The notes under the pieces are model-generated. The model saw nothing but the letters and a program-made list of their open reading frames with translations, made no database searches and was not told the DNA's origin. Shown here piece after piece: positions 24,230 to 36,080 of a DNA stretch of 64,000 nucleotides. The DNA lies in contig NC_081406.1 of assembly GCF_030272615.1 (NCBI RefSeq), forward strand, positions 476,438,900 to 476,502,899, given 5' to 3'. The translations under genes were made by a program, and so were the position numbers. Each line of letters opens with the position of its first letter. Positions within the stretch are counted from its first letter, which is position 1. The stretch is from Cryptomeria japonica. Taxonomy: Eukaryota > Streptophyta > Pinopsida > Cupressales > Cupressaceae.

Positions 24230-24400
24230 CCGGTTCACATTCCAACATACCGGTTCACTTCGACAAACATACTGCTTCACTTTTTCACATATACTAGTTC
24301 ACATGCATCACATATACCGGTTCTCTTTCATCACATATATCGGTTCTCTTGCAAGTTGCTTACTTCAATATATTGGTTCACTCTTCAGCATATTGACATC
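24230..24400 (-). promoter_or_regulatory. Repeated ACCGGTTC motifs at the start of the G LTR
   Basis: Spaced every 20-30 bases are TACCGGTTCAC and derivatives (ACTAGTTCAC, ATCGGTTCTC, ATTGGTTCAC). The same block is in the 5' LTR near 30125-30290. The position is U3, so an enhancer array is plausible; the binding factor is unknown. Confidence 0.4.
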
Positions 24401-24452
24401 AATGACAACATACAATATCATCATGTCATCATACTCTACACATATGCCAAAA

Positions 24453-24671
24453 ATCTCCCCCTTTGGCATTGATGGCAATATACAAAGATATCTCTCTGCT
24501 TCACATCTTCTCTGCTTCACATCTTCTCCCCCTTTGATAGCAATACCAAAGTGGAGGCATATACATCTATGTTCTACCATGTTGCTCCCCCTAAGGAGTA
24601 GTATCCTTCATCATACCAATCCTAAAAAAGATATATCAATGTAAGTCCTAACTAATGTGGAGCACACACCT
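24453..24671 (-). other. Polypurine tract and 3' UTR of G
   Basis: On the minus strand, TGCCAAAGGGGGAGAT precedes the LTR (24454-24470), with GCCATCAATGCC upstream. A second G-rich box, TCAAAGGGGGAG, lies at about 24525-24537. No coding is seen. Confidence 0.7.
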
Positions 24672-25185
24672 TTAGTTCACCTCTTGAAGGGGTAGCACCC
24701 CTAATTCACCTCTCAAATAGGTAAAGGTAGCCTTCGGTAGAGGCTTGGTGAATATGTCTGCTAACTGCTCCTTACTAGAAACATGTTCCTGTACAACTTC
24801 TTTGTTCTGAACCTTTTCCCTTAAGAAATGATACTTAAGCTCAAAGTGCTTGGTTCTAGAATGTAAAAATAGATTCTTGGAGATGTTAATCGCACTTGTG
24901 TTGTCACAAAATATACTTACCGATTCAGATACAGGAACTTCGAAGCCATTTAATACATGCTTCATCCAAAGTGTCTGGGTGCAGTTCATAAATTGTGCAA
25001 CATACTCCGCTTCTGCTGTAGACTGAGAGATACAACTTTGCTTCTTACTCATCCATGAGACTAGTCTGCCACCAAGAAAGAATGCACCACCAGTTGTGCT
25101 CTTCCGGTCATCCACATTACCAGCTCAGTCAGCATCTGTAAACACTTTCAGGTTGAAATCATTACTGTATGGATACCATAATCCA
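24672..25185 (-). pseudogene. G RNase H
   Basis: YGLWYPYSNDF..FTDAD opens the domain; a TGA or TAG has replaced the Trp of DADWAG. NVDDRKSTTGG, LVSWMSKKQ, STAEAEYVA (catalytic Glu kept), FCDNTSAINISKN and HSRTKHF follow, ending LADIFTKPLP. This is the standard copia C-terminal RNase H, which degrades the RNA template. Confidence 0.9.
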
Positions 25186-26222
25186 TAGTCAATACTTTCC
25201 TTCAAAAATCTCAGAATCCACTTGACTTCTACCAAGTGGGATTCTCTTGGGCTTTTCTGGAACCATGCAATAATGCCCACTGCATGTGCAATGTCCAGTC
25301 TGCTATGTACTACATAGTGCAATTTACCAATCATTGATCGGTATTCCTTCTCATTTACCAACCTTGAGTCATCCTCCTTTGATAGTTTACAACCGGTCAC
25401 CATCAGTGTACCAACCGGTTTGCTGTCTTCCATGCCAAAGGTATTCAACACCTCTTTGACATATTTAGACTGAGTGATAAAGATTCCATCTTTCATTTGT
25501 TGAATCTGTAGTCCAATGAAGAACTTAATCTCCCCTATAAGTGACATCTCAAACTCCTTTTTCATCTCATCTGCAAAATCATGACTCATCTTGTCATCTC
25601 CTCCAAAAATTATGTCATAAACAAATACCTCGTAGATTAGAATCTGATCTCCTTCTGACTTCAGGTAGATATTACTATCCTCACTTGTTCTCTCAAATCC
25701 AATCTTTACAAGGTGGGAGTGAAAGCGTTCATACCATGCTCTAGGTGTCTGCTTTAGTCCATATAAGGCCTTATGTATCCTACACACCATGTCACTATCT
25801 TTTGATAGGGCAAACCCATCTATTTTCTCTATATACACCTCCTCTTCTAGTATTCCATTCAGGAATGCAGACTTTACATCCATTTGATATACTTTGAATC
25901 CCTTGAATGTTGCATATGCAAGAAGCATATGAACTCCATCCAATCTGGCTACTGGAGCAAACGTTTCTCCATAGTCTTCTCCTTCTTCTTGGGCATATCC
26001 TTTACACACCATTTTGGCTTTGTTTCTAACCACTGAACCATCTTCATTCAACTTATTTCTGAAAACCCATTTGGTGCCAATGACATTTTTATGCTCCGGT
26101 CTGGGTACCAAAGACCATGTACCATTATTTTCTATCTGGTCAAGTTCCTCTTCCATTGCCTTGATCCAGTCTTCATCTTTATGTGCCTCTCTAAATGTTT
26201 TAGGCTCAAATTCAGAGATCAT
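25186..26222 (-). pseudogene. G reverse transcriptase
   Basis: An open frame of more than 340 codons reads [75 protein letters not shown]. The catalytic motif is FVYDIIFG where copia elements have FVDDIIFG, so one active-site Asp is replaced by Tyr and the enzyme should be dead. ITQSKYVKEVL and the thumb follow. It is the longest intact copia frame in the window. Confidence 0.93.
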
Positions 26223-27350
26223 GCAAGAGTTTTCTCTGACCTTTCTTCTTGTAAGAATTCCTACATCCTTGTCTCCTATGATCTGCTTTGGATCATGATT
26301 CAGCTTTACATACCTAGGAATGATCTTAGTTGTTTCCTCTTTCTTTTCTTCTTAATCCTCATCTTCATCAGCATCAACATCTACCAGTGTAGGAGCATTG
26401 TTACTGGTGCTTGGCTATTCTACAACTGGTTTCCAGAAGGTTACTACCGGTTCATCTCCTACTTTCTCACTACTGGTTTCCTCAAATTTCTCAGAGGTTT
26501 CATCAACTTTAACATTGATGCTTTCAACAATTATCTGAGTCCTTTTGTTGAAACATTTGAGAGCTTTTCTCTTTGTGGAATACCCTAGGAATATTCCCTC
26601 ATCACATTTAGCATCAAACTTGGTCTGATCTTCACTCCTCTTGATATAACATTTACTACCAAACACTCTGAAGAAGCTTACCACTGGTGTCTTACTAGTC
26701 TAATACTCATAAGGTGTTTTATCCTTACCCTTTTTTATGAGTACTTGATTCATTGTGTAGACTACAGTGCTCACCGCTTCTCTCCAAAAGGTGTGAGCAA
26801 CCTTCCCTTGGATCAACATAGTTCTAGCTACTTCAACCACAGTCTGGTTGTTCCTCTGTGCTAGGCCATTCTACTATGGATTCTGGGGGCAGACAGTTGC
26901 TTCTTGATGTCGTTCTCTTCACAGTACTTGTTGAATTCATCAGAAGTGAATTCTCCTCCTTGATCAGTTCTTAGGCACTTAATCCTCTTGCCGCTTTCTC
27001 TTTCTACCAATGCTCTGAAGGCTTTGAATTTTCCAAAGGCTTTAGACTTGTCCTTCAAGAATGTGACCCACATCATTCTTGAGCAATCATCAGTAAGAAT
27101 CATAAAAAACCTATCTCCCTGCACACTCCTAGTTTTCATAGGACCACATAAATCAGTATGCACAAGATCAAGTAAATTGTCTGCAGTGAAAGGTTTACCT
27201 TTGAAGGTTGAGGAAGATATTTTCCCCAATTGACACTCTCTGCACAAAGGATTCTCTGGTTTGCTTAGCATAGGCAATCCTCTAACTGCCTTGATCTTAT
27301 TGGCCTTCACAATATTATCAAAGTTTACATGGCAGAGTCTCCTATTCCAT
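26223..27350 (-). pseudogene. G integrase and linker to RT
   Basis: The GAG-pre-integrase zinc region reads RRLCHVNFDNIVK and CRECQLGK (27200-27350). The core holds HTDLCGPM and RTDQGGEF, the first two catalytic Asp. A frameshift near 26885 follows, and the third block reads NGLAQRNNQT, with Gln for the catalytic Glu. Then come FWREAVSTVVY, the conserved RVFGSKCYIK and FLGYSTKRKA block, and an acidic linker. The enzyme would integrate the element; it is inactive here. Confidence 0.88.
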
Positions 27351-27869
27351 ATCTAGCTATCTTCAAACTTAGCCATTAGACATGTACTGACATTAGCATT
27401 TAGCTGAAATGGGTTACCTTTGGTCTGCATATCGGTAGCCATCAGTTCACCATTCTTTCCTTTGATTTTGCACACTCCATTTTTGAATTCTAGAGTGATT
27501 CCATTAACATTCAGTTGAGCAACACTCAAAAGGTTGTGTCTGAGACCTTCTACCCAATACACATTGTCAACACTACTTCATCCATTCAGAGAGATGGACC
27601 CTCTACCTTTTACCATACATGGTGCATCATTACCAAAATGAACCACACCACCATCATACTCTTCCAGAGATAGAAACTTACTCCTTTCACTAGTCATATG
27701 GTGAGAGCAACCACTATCAATAATCCACTGATTGGAATTATCAAAGCGTGAGACAAGAGCCTTCCTGTCTGACACATCTTCCTTGATAGCTACAAACACA
27801 ATATCTTCATTTTCTTCATCTTCTAAATCCTCATCAGTGACACCTTCATCAACTGCTACAAAATAGTTT
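27351..27869 (-). pseudogene. G aspartic protease
   Basis: The active-site block WIIDSGCSHHMT is intact near 27700-27735, followed by GGVVHFGNDAPCMVKGRG and, after a stop, YWVEGLRHNLLSVAQL, the usual join of protease to integrase. The protease would cut the gag-pol polyprotein inside the particle. Confidence 0.88.
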
Positions 27870-28762
27870 CTCTAGTTTCCTTCTTTGAACTTCTTGAACC
27901 TCTCCGGTTTGTCCTTGTTGTCACCATTAGGGCGGTTTACAACAATGTGTCCTATCTGGTTACAAGAAAATCATTTCAAAGGAAGCTTACCTCTGTATTT
28001 ACCGGTTCCCTTGGGAAGTCTCTTGGCAAGAAGAGCTTCAAATTCCATCAAGATCTCCTCATCATCCATTTCTCTACTTTGTCTTGGTTCACCACTGGTA
28101 CTAGCTTCTTTGCCTTTTCTAGATGGTGCAGTAGATGCTCTAAAGGTTGATTCAGTCTTCTGAATACTACCATCATAATTATTTAGCTCATAAGTTGTTA
28201 ACTTTGCAATGATGAAGTCTAAGGATACCTTTATCTTGTCTACAGACCTCAACTCCTGAATAGAAGCAACCCTTATTGCATAAACTGGTAATAAGGATCT
28301 CAAAACTTTGCTAACAACAGTGGAATCTTCCATTTTACCACCTGCACTCTTGATATCTCCAACAACTATTTTGATTCTTATTCCATATTGTTGAATGGTC
28401 TCTCCTTCAACCATTTGCATGTCTTCAAACTTTCCCCTAAGGCTTTCTTCCTTAGCTTGTTTCACATGCTCATCACCGCCATAGATATTCTCAAGGGCAT
28501 CCCATTCTTCTTTGGGATTCTCTTTATCCTAAACATCAATAAGCTCAATGTTAGATAAACTATTTATTAGGGCTTCCATGACTTGCCCATTCTCCTGAAT
28601 CTCTCTCTTTTGATCATCAGTGAGAGTACTGGTAGGGATAACATAAGCATTCTCAACATAGCTCTAGTGTTGATTACCCATGCTTCTGATGTATATCTTC
28701 ATTCTATCCTCCCATATTTTAAAGTTGTCTTTGTTGAACTTTGGACCTTCCCTCTTCATCAT
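27870..28762 (-). pseudogene. G gag
   Basis: The start is MMKREGPKFNKDNFKIWEDRM (28762), the typical copia gag opening. Then come EEWDALENIYGGDEH, GKFEDMQMVEGETI, a capsid-like helical region and LLAKRLPKGTGKYRGKLPLK. The zinc knuckle is damaged: a stop stands before FSCNQIGH, and the last cysteine is Arg (VVNRP). Additional stops interrupt the N-terminal third. Gag forms the particle shell. Confidence 0.88.
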
Positions 28763-28819
28763 TAGAGTAGGATCTTTACCTCAAGTGGTTAAGCTTACAA
28801 CACAAAGGACCTGGAGCAT

Positions 28820-28831
28820 GCTCAGATACCA
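28820..28831 (-). other. Primer binding site of G
   Basis: The minus strand reads TGGTATCTGAGC, one base away from the usual TGGTATCAGAGC, two bases after the 5' LTR. Confidence 0.85.
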
Positions 28832-28833
28832 AT

Positions 28834-30352
28834 TGATGAATCAATGATGAACAGTTAGTACTAAACCAATACTTAGAGGGGGGGGGGGGGGTGAATGAGT
28901 ACTGAGAAAAACTCTTTTCCTTGAACCAATTTGATTGAAAACACTACACTTGACTGGCAAGCAATAACACCAGTCTAAACTAGATTACTACCAGTTAAAC
29001 ATAGTAAGAATGTGAAAGACATAAACCGGTAACTCTTGGCTTTCCTCACAATCTAACATCATATTTCCACTTCACCCATATGCATACACTAGTAACACAT
29101 CAACATAAATGTAAAGACTTACTGGTTCAACATGCTTTACCACTTGACAGAGAATAACAAAGCACCACATGAAAAGCATCACACATAGCACACATATTTT
29201 TCATGTGGAAACCCAACTGGGAAAAACCACAGTGGGGATGAATACCCACAAGCTGTTCTTTAAACCCTTTTGAAGTCCTCTCTGTTATGAGCCTAGTCTG
29301 ATTAAAGACTTTACAATAGGTTGTGTTAGGAACCAATTCTGCTAGGGAACACCCAGTGAAGGGATGGCTAAAATACCTGGTTAAGGGTTAAACCCTATTA
29401 AAGGTTACCTTGTTAGAGGATTTTAAGAACTCAATGATTTTGAGTCACCCTGTTAAAGTATTTATAGCAAGCCGGTTAAAGCTACCCTGTTAAAAGATTT
29501 TCCAATTGTTGAAGTGGTCAAAGGTCAACAGGTATTACAATGATCTGGTAACAACACTTCAATGCCAATGCAGATCCACTTTATTTCCTTCCTTCTGCAA
29601 TCACACTCTGCAGGAATCTATTCTCTTATCTGGTCTGGCAAGAATCATGTATCTCTGCACTTAGATACACACACAACATTTCCCAACAACATCAACCTTA
29701 TAGGAAAGATAGGTCGGTAGCATAAACCCTAAACCCTAAACATTTAGGTTAAGCAATTTAGTTAGTTCAATCCTAACCATTGAACATATTGCATTGATTA
29801 CAACAGTCTTGAACAGATCTCAAGACTTTCTCCATCATTCGTTCTTCACCGCTTCTTGGAGGCTGATAACCCATCACACATTCTCTACCATTTATAGAGA
29901 CTTTGTACATTCCATAGTTAGATAGGATCAATCTCCTTCATGCAAGAACCTTCACGTGCACAAGGCTGACGTGGCAACACAATCTGTTCTTCATTACAAT
30001 GCTAACTCATCACATGATGTCATCGATTAAATCACACAGGCTTGGAATACTTCAACCGGAAACCCTGAAGCTAAGACTACCAACTGGTAGTCATACCATA
30101 TGAAACCTTGATACAAAACATTCCATTTACCAATTCACATTCCAACATACTGGTTCACTTGGACAAACATACTGCTTCACTTTTTCACATATACCAATTC
30201 ACATGCATCAGATATACCAGTTCTCTTGCATCACATATACCGGTTCTCTTGCAAGTTGCTTACTTCAATATAGCGGTTCACTCTTCAGCATATTGACATC
30301 AATGACAACATACAATATCATCATGTCATCATACTCTGCACACATGCCAACA
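28834..30352 (-). repeat. 5' LTR of element G
   Basis: The minus strand starts TGTTGGCATGTG (30352) and ends TTCATCA (28834). It lacks the 86-bp insert of the 3' LTR. Confidence 0.92.
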
Positions 30353-31663
30353 GTTATCAGTGGAACCTGAATCCACTACCACTTTGCACACTTTAGCCAT
30401 AATCTTGCATTTTATCATAAACAATGATCTTCTTTGGCTATGTTCCTCCTTAACTGATTCCTTGATCAAAACTCTTCTCATCATGAGATTCTCTCCAACC
30501 TTAGAATCTAAACTCACTTCTGATGCCTTCACATTTTCTGCATCTTCTTGAATATAACCTACTCTCCTCTCACCTCCTTGGGATGAAGAAGACTTCTCAG
30601 GACATATGTAGGTTGGGTGTCCAAGTGGATGACAAATGTAGCATTCCATTGTGGCAAAATAGGACCCTTTTCCTGATCCGCTAGACCTTCCTCCACTATA
30701 GTTGTTAGATCCCCTTCCTCTATAGCTGTTCTTGCTATTGGAATCCCCACTCTACTCTACTAGCTCGGATTCCCCTTGGGACCTTTGGTCTACACTTATT
30801 CCACCATAGCTACCTCTATGACCTCTTCCATCTCTTCCCCTACCTCTACCTCTGTTGCTTTTCTCTTGTTTCCTTTTACTCTTCTCTTCCACATTGAGTG
30901 CCAATTGGTAGCACTTATTAACAGTACTAGGACACAACAAACTCAACTCTTCTTTGATATTCCATCTCAAAATATTCAAGTACCTGGCTACCTTGATGCT
31001 TTCATCTTCCACCACCTTAGATCTCAAACACAACTTTTGAAATTCCTCAGTGTAGCTTCTCACATCTAGTTCTCTTTGTCTCAAGTTTTGTCTCCTCTTG
31101 TGTAATTTAATTTCATAGTCTTCAAGGATATAGGCTTCTCTCACCTTGGCTAGCATTCCTTTCCAAGTAGCAATTGGGTTCTTACCCTCCTATTGTCTCT
31201 CCTCTTGGATGAACTTCCACCAAGTCAAGGCTGCTCCTCTCAATCTAGATTTGGCTACCTTCACCTTTTGTGCTTCACTAATCCCATCACATTCAAAGTG
31301 ATAATCCAATCCTTCAATCCATTCCATGACCACTTCTGGTTCCATTTTTCCACAAAAAAGTGGCACTCCTTCTAGGGACTTCCCTCCTAAGGATTTTATG
31401 GATCTAAGGAAAGGTTCTTCAGGTAGTATAGGATCTGGTTCAGGTGTTCCATCCTCTTCTACTACTTCTTTACCCTTCCCTTCATTGATTTTGATTGTTA
31501 CCTTCTCAGTCTTGTCTTCAACTTCATCTAGTTTACTCTCCAACTATTGTAATCTTACCCCAAGGATTCTATTCTCTTCCTCTTGCTCTTCTACCTTCTT
31601 GGCTAACTTTGCATTGGTCACCATCCTGAGGCTATTTTCTCCTACTGACTTAGTCTCTAACAT
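30353..31663 (-). pseudogene. F gag and N-terminal half of protease
   Basis: A likely start is MLETKSVGENSL at 31663. A coiled coil (KKVEEQEEENRILG) is followed by the gypsy capsid domain: LEGVPLFCGKMEPEVVMEWI, LRGAALTWWKF, LRQRELDVRSYTEEFQKLC. An Arg/Gly-rich stretch (RGRGRGRDGRGHRG) and an intact zinc knuckle CYICHPLGHPTYIC follow. The protease opens VCKVVVDSGSTDN at about 30360-30390, where G interrupts it; the rest is at 22508-22842. Stops occur at about 31544, 31190 and 30752. Confidence 0.88.
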
Positions 31664-31691
31664 CAAATGGTTCCTTCCCAAATCTTCACTT

Positions 31692-31703
31692 GCTCTGATA
31701 CCA
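31692..31703 (-). other. Primer binding site of F
   Basis: The minus strand reads TGGTATCAGAGC, 3 bases after the LTR end. Confidence 0.88.
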
Positions 31704-31706
31704 CTT

Positions 31707-33300
31707 TGATGGGGAGAGGTTCTCACAAGAGAGTCACACCTTGCTCAATAGGTAGTTAAAGGATGTTTTAGTGGGATTTATTCACTCTACAATTGTCCAT
31801 TAACAAGTCAAACAATCAAACTCTCTTGGAATGCTCCCTATCAATTTGTATTCTATAGTTACTCTCAAGCATGGCTGAGATTCACTAGAGTAAATTCAAC
31901 CATTAGACTATCCAAACCTCCAACATATACTTGCAAGGATTTTAGAGGGTGTCTTTTAGGTGTTTCAACTCCATTCAAGTGGTTCTTCAACTGACTTCTC
32001 ACAATTTTCTCATCGCTTCCTTTTCTTCCTATTTTCTAGGCCTAGTAGCCCTAGAGCCCCAATTAGCCCTACCTTACCGATTTTTGGGCAATTATTCAAA
32101 AAACACTCAAAGAACTCCCCAACACCTTTGGGGATCCAAGTACCCTTTTGGACAATCTTTTGGATCCACTAGGGTAGGCTCTATGGTTTGTCCGTACTAG
32201 TACGGATCCCAAAAATGGCACTTTTGAGGGTTTAGGAGTTAGCAGTCTTCACCAAAGGGGTTTAATGGATTCTACACCATATCACACCTCCATCTCTTCT
32301 CTGAGACCCTAATATGCATCATACTTCCCTTCCAAGAAATTGGCACAATCAAATCTATTCAACCCTGCAAGTAAAAACAAAATTGTCAATCATATTCCTA
32401 TCAAGGCTATGGCAGAGCTTGCCTAGGAAATGATAGCAAGCGGCTTCCAAAAAACTTCCAGGCCATTCCAATAGGTATATACATTGTACAAGGGTTCCAT
32501 AACTTGAATCCCAAGGTTCATTGAGCAAACTCAAAGGGATTTCAAGTTAGAACCATGACTGGGCTTCTTGAACCCTTGCTCAGACTAAGAGCAATGCAAT
32601 AAGAGACAAATTATAAATACACTTCAAATATACACTAAGAGAAGATAAAAACACCTCCTGAGCAACACAATATCATCCACTAAACCTTCATGAAATAATA
32701 GTAACAAGTTCAATCCATTTTGCACATACTGCTGCTACCAAAATGACAAAATACAAGGCAAAAATCTAGAAATTGTTCACAAAATGTATTCAAACTTGCT
32801 CCTGGATATTCCAACCCATGTACAATCATTCAAAGGGAATTTTATATGCCTTCTTGGTCTTAATGAACTCCTCATTGGCTGTCTAACCACCGATTTTCTC
32901 AAAAATACAAAGTTGCTCAAAAAGTTGCAAAAAGTTGTCAAGTAACAATGACAACTTTTGCTCAATTTTGCATTTTTGCAACTTAGGCATTTTTCTCCAT
33001 TCTAAACCTCCTAGGAAGACTCACTAACATCAAAATGACATGACCAAATGCCCTATGAGGCTTTACAAGATGTTTTACATCAAATGCAAAATAATGCCAT
33101 TTTAGGCTTAGAAGGGCTCACTGGCCAAATCTGGGAAAACAAACAAACCTTGGTGACAATCACCCTTCAAATGACTACCAAACACACATGTGGACCTCTA
33201 AACAGTCCATTATTCAAACATTGATCCAAAATATGAATAATCACTCCAAAATTTGGAAATGCCTCAACAAACTAGGTAAAAATTAGGTGCTCCTACACCA
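31707..33300 (-). repeat. 5' LTR of element F
   Basis: The minus strand starts TGGTGTAGGAG (33300) and ends TCCCCATCA (31707). It is close to 16660-18250 in length and sequence. Confidence 0.9.
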
Positions 33301-33846
33301 TGGCCCCCCTTGGACGAGTGTACCCAAATTTCATATTCTTCTATATGCTCAGAAAAACATAAATTTATTCATTATCTCCAAAAGTTGTTACAATACATAA
33401 AACAAGGAAAATACTACTTATCTGTGAAAACTTTGTCTAACCTCTGTGAAGAGGTTCAAAACTATATTTAGGAGAAGATTATAACAAACTCTTAACTACC
33501 TAGACTACACCCATGAGAATAGGCAAAAACTTTTATTACAACAAGGAATAAGTCAGCCACAAAGATCATGGGACTTTCATCATTACATGGCCAAGAATAT
33601 AGCATGACGATTTTCACTAGATTGTCGCCTACTGAAGACAACCATAAATAAATTCGGTACTGCCTCACTATTCTAAAGCTGCTCCACTCAAACACCATCT
33701 CCCTTATTATCTTTAATGCTCTCAACCACCTTGAAATATCTCTAACAGCTTGCATGGCATGATCCTTCAAACTAGTATAGATTGAATGCTTCTGCAACTA
33801 CTTATTTATTCCTGCATCAAGGGTTAAAGTACACAAGCGCATACAT
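33301..33846. other. H, middle piece between F and A1
   Basis: No coding, repeat or LTR signal is recognised. The first five bases belong to the F target duplication, and the last five (TACAT, 33842-33846) to that of A1. Confidence 0.5.
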
Positions 33847-34596
33847 TGTTGGCATTCTACACTCTAGTGATAAATGATGGTGTTGTCATTGATGGAAACC
33901 TACCGACAACCTTCAGACACTGGCACTGGTAGGCATCGACATCGACAACAATGTATACCGACACTCCAGCTGATAGGAATAAAGTTTTGTTTATTGTATT
34001 TAATTGTAAATATCTTTTGTAAAGCCGACATGTCATATTGTAATAAGAATCATATATGTATGAGATCTTGTAAATCATTTTAGAATGATGTACACATGGT
34101 AGAAGTGATGAGTGAATATTAAGGCATATTTTGTATAAGGTTTATGGTTATAGTATGAGCTTAAACCGGTACTGAACCTGGCATAGCAGATGCTAAATTG
34201 TAGTAGTACATTCTATTGGATTTTAATAATCCATTTTGTAAGTTAGTGAGACTTCCCTTTTGTGATTGAGCAGTGAGCTCTAGGCAGTTGGCCTTCCTGC
34301 ATGTGCAGGCCCCTCTTGTAAGTAATATCCATTCATTAGCCAGTGAGAGAATATTGTGGGTCACAAATCCCACCGAGGTTTTTCCCACACCAGGTTTCCT
34401 CATTAAACATCTTGTGTTATGGTGTGTTTTCTATGTTGTCTTTACTATTTATATTTACTACATTAATTCTTGTTTACCGGTACACTATTTTGGAATGCAA
34501 AATACTTAATAAGGTTAAATATTCTACAAACCGGTTAGATATTGATTCACCCCCCCCCTCCTCTTAGTATCTTTGGGACTATCATTAATCCTAACA
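33847..34596 (+). repeat. 5' LTR of A1
   Basis: It is bounded on the left by TACAT and on the right by the primer site. Differences from the 3' LTR are few. Confidence 0.95.
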
Positions 34597-34598
34597 AT

Positions 34599-34610
34599 TG
34601 GTATCAGAGC
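34599..34610 (+). other. Primer binding site of A1
   Basis: TGGTATCAGAGC, two bases after the LTR. Confidence 0.92.
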
Positions 34611-34667
34611 CTAGTCCTCTATTTTCAAAAGTCTAATAGCTTGAGGAAGATTCCGGCACTGATACAT

Positions 34668-35780
34668 ATGGAGAACTTAAGAAAGCAATTAGAAGGATCT
34701 CTTGTTGACTATAATTTAGAGAAGTTGAAGAATATCAAACTTGAAGTTGATCTAAGGACTACACAGGAATTCATTCAAGGACTTTAGGAGAATCTCACTA
34801 TTGCTATAAATAAGAGAAAAGAACTTCATGAGAAGATGCAGAGTGATGATGATGAAAAAGAAACTCTTAATGAGTTTGTAAGCAAGATGAGGCAAGAAAA
34901 CATGAATATGAGGAATTAAATGCAAGACATGAGTATGAGATTTTGTAAAGACATTGAAGATAGAAAGAAGAATGAAGATGACTTGAATAGGAGACTCAAT
35001 GATGCTGGAAATGAAAATCTAAGACTCAGTCATGAAAATGATATGTTGAAGATGGATTTGATTCAGATGGAACATGATAAAACTGAACTTATGAGACAAA
35101 AGGGAATTCTGGAAAATGAGTTGGCTACTGCAAATCAACATAAAGAGAAATGCAAGAAAAGTTTAGAAGAACTTGATGGTATGTTGAAAAGTCAGAAACC
35201 TAATGGAGACACTAATGGACTTGGATTTGAAGTTGGAAAAAGTTCCGGTATTGCAAACAATCATGATCATAGTACACCGGTGAGACAACGTAATGCTTAA
35301 AAATTTAATGGGAAATGCTTTAGCTGTAACAAGTATGGTCATAGAGCAAATCAGTATAGATCTAGAAACAATCAAAACATTAATGCACCCACTGGTCAAT
35401 GTTCCAAATGCAACAAAATTGGTCAAAATTCATAAAACTGCAAAATGAATGTAAGATGTTATGTTTGTGGAAGATTTGGGCACTTATCTAATCAATGCAG
35501 AACACAAACCGACATAGGAAATGGAAAGGCTATTTCGAAGAATAATGTGACTTGTTATGCTTGTAACAAGATTGGATATATTGCAAAATTTTGTAGAAGC
35601 AAGACTTCACCGGCAAACAATAAAGGACCAAGTTTGAAAGGCAAAGAGAAGGTTGATGAGGTAAAGCAAGAATTTTCAAGACAATGGATTAGAAAGACAA
35701 ATCAGAATGTTGATGAGGCTATTCCTTCACCAGTAGAACAAAGTATTACTCCACCGGAAGGAGACTCTTCATCCAACTGA
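34668..35780 (+). pseudogene. A1 gag-like coiled-coil protein with four zinc knuckles
   Basis: ATG at 34668 opens MENLRKQLEGSLVDYNLEKL. Nearly the whole first 230 codons are charged heptad-like helix (ELMRQKGILENELATANQ). In-frame stops occur at 34785 and 34918, and another after NA near 35298. Four zinc knuckles follow. CYVCGRFGHLSNQC is intact; CFSCNKYGHRANQY has lost its last Cys; CSKCNKIGQNS has lost its His; CYACNKIGYIAKFC has Tyr for His. The role is probably RNA packaging, judged only from position and knuckles. The architecture matches B and D. Confidence 0.7.
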
Positions 35781-36080
35781 AAAGTAACCCTTGGGGGTAT
35801 AGCGACAAGTTGAAAATCATGCAAGTTTACCCTTAGTTGATGGTGAGAAGATGGACTTCTTCTCTACCGACAGATGTGTTAAGTTTCACTTAACCGACGA
35901 GCATTTAATGTGGTTGTTGGAGGAAAAGACATTATAAATATATGATTTTCCTTCTTTTTCAATTCACTGAGCATTCAAACTTTTAGAGAGCATGAAATCC
36001 AAGCAAAGGCATCCGAGGTGAAGAAGTGAAGCAATCTCTTTCAAGCACTCAAACCATTATTAGACAAAAGGTATTTATTA
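35781..36080 (+). other. Spacer between gag and ORF2 of A1
   Basis: No open frame is seen. It contains a TATA-like box and a short leader before the ORF2 start. Confidence 0.5.
35933..35940 (+). promoter_or_regulatory. Possible internal TATA box for ORF2
   Basis: TATAAATA occurs 141 bases before the ORF2 ATG, in an otherwise ordinary spacer. It could drive a separate ORF2 transcript; no functional evidence. Confidence 0.35.

Larger units (their letters stand above)
22843..24452 (-). repeat. 3' LTR of element G
   Basis: It aligns with 28834-30352. It is about 90 bp longer, mainly because of the insert at 23020-23105. It contains a two-unit CCCTAAA stretch near 23828-23845 (telo-box on the minus strand), also found in the other LTR near 29725. 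Confidence 0.92.
22843..30352 (-). mobile_element. Element G: complete Ty1/copia retrotransposon
   Basis: LTRs lie at 22843-24452 and 28834-30352, with identical 5-bp flanks GTTAT (22838-22842, 30353-30357). The minus-strand order gag-PR-IN-RT-RNase H defines copia. The element lies exactly between the Asn of DSGSTDN and NIVSG of the F protease. It is structurally complete, but the coding region has several stops and a damaged catalytic site. Confidence 0.95.
16660..33300 (-). mobile_element. Element F: Ty3/gypsy chromovirus
   Basis: LTRs of 1591 and 1594 bp begin TGATGGGG and end CTACACCA on the plus strand, with flanks TGGGC and TGGCC (4 of 5). The minus-strand order is gag, protease, reverse transcriptase, RNase H, integrase, chromodomain, which defines a gypsy chromovirus. 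Copia element G (22843-30352) is inserted in the protease, and a further 1.0 kb segment sits in the reverse transcriptase. Unnested, F is about 9.1 kb. Many stops show it is dead. Confidence 0.9.

Noticed and set aside
23976-24644. Plus-strand open frames in the G LTR and 3' UTR
   Set aside because: They run through an LTR against the direction of the element and have no homologous features.
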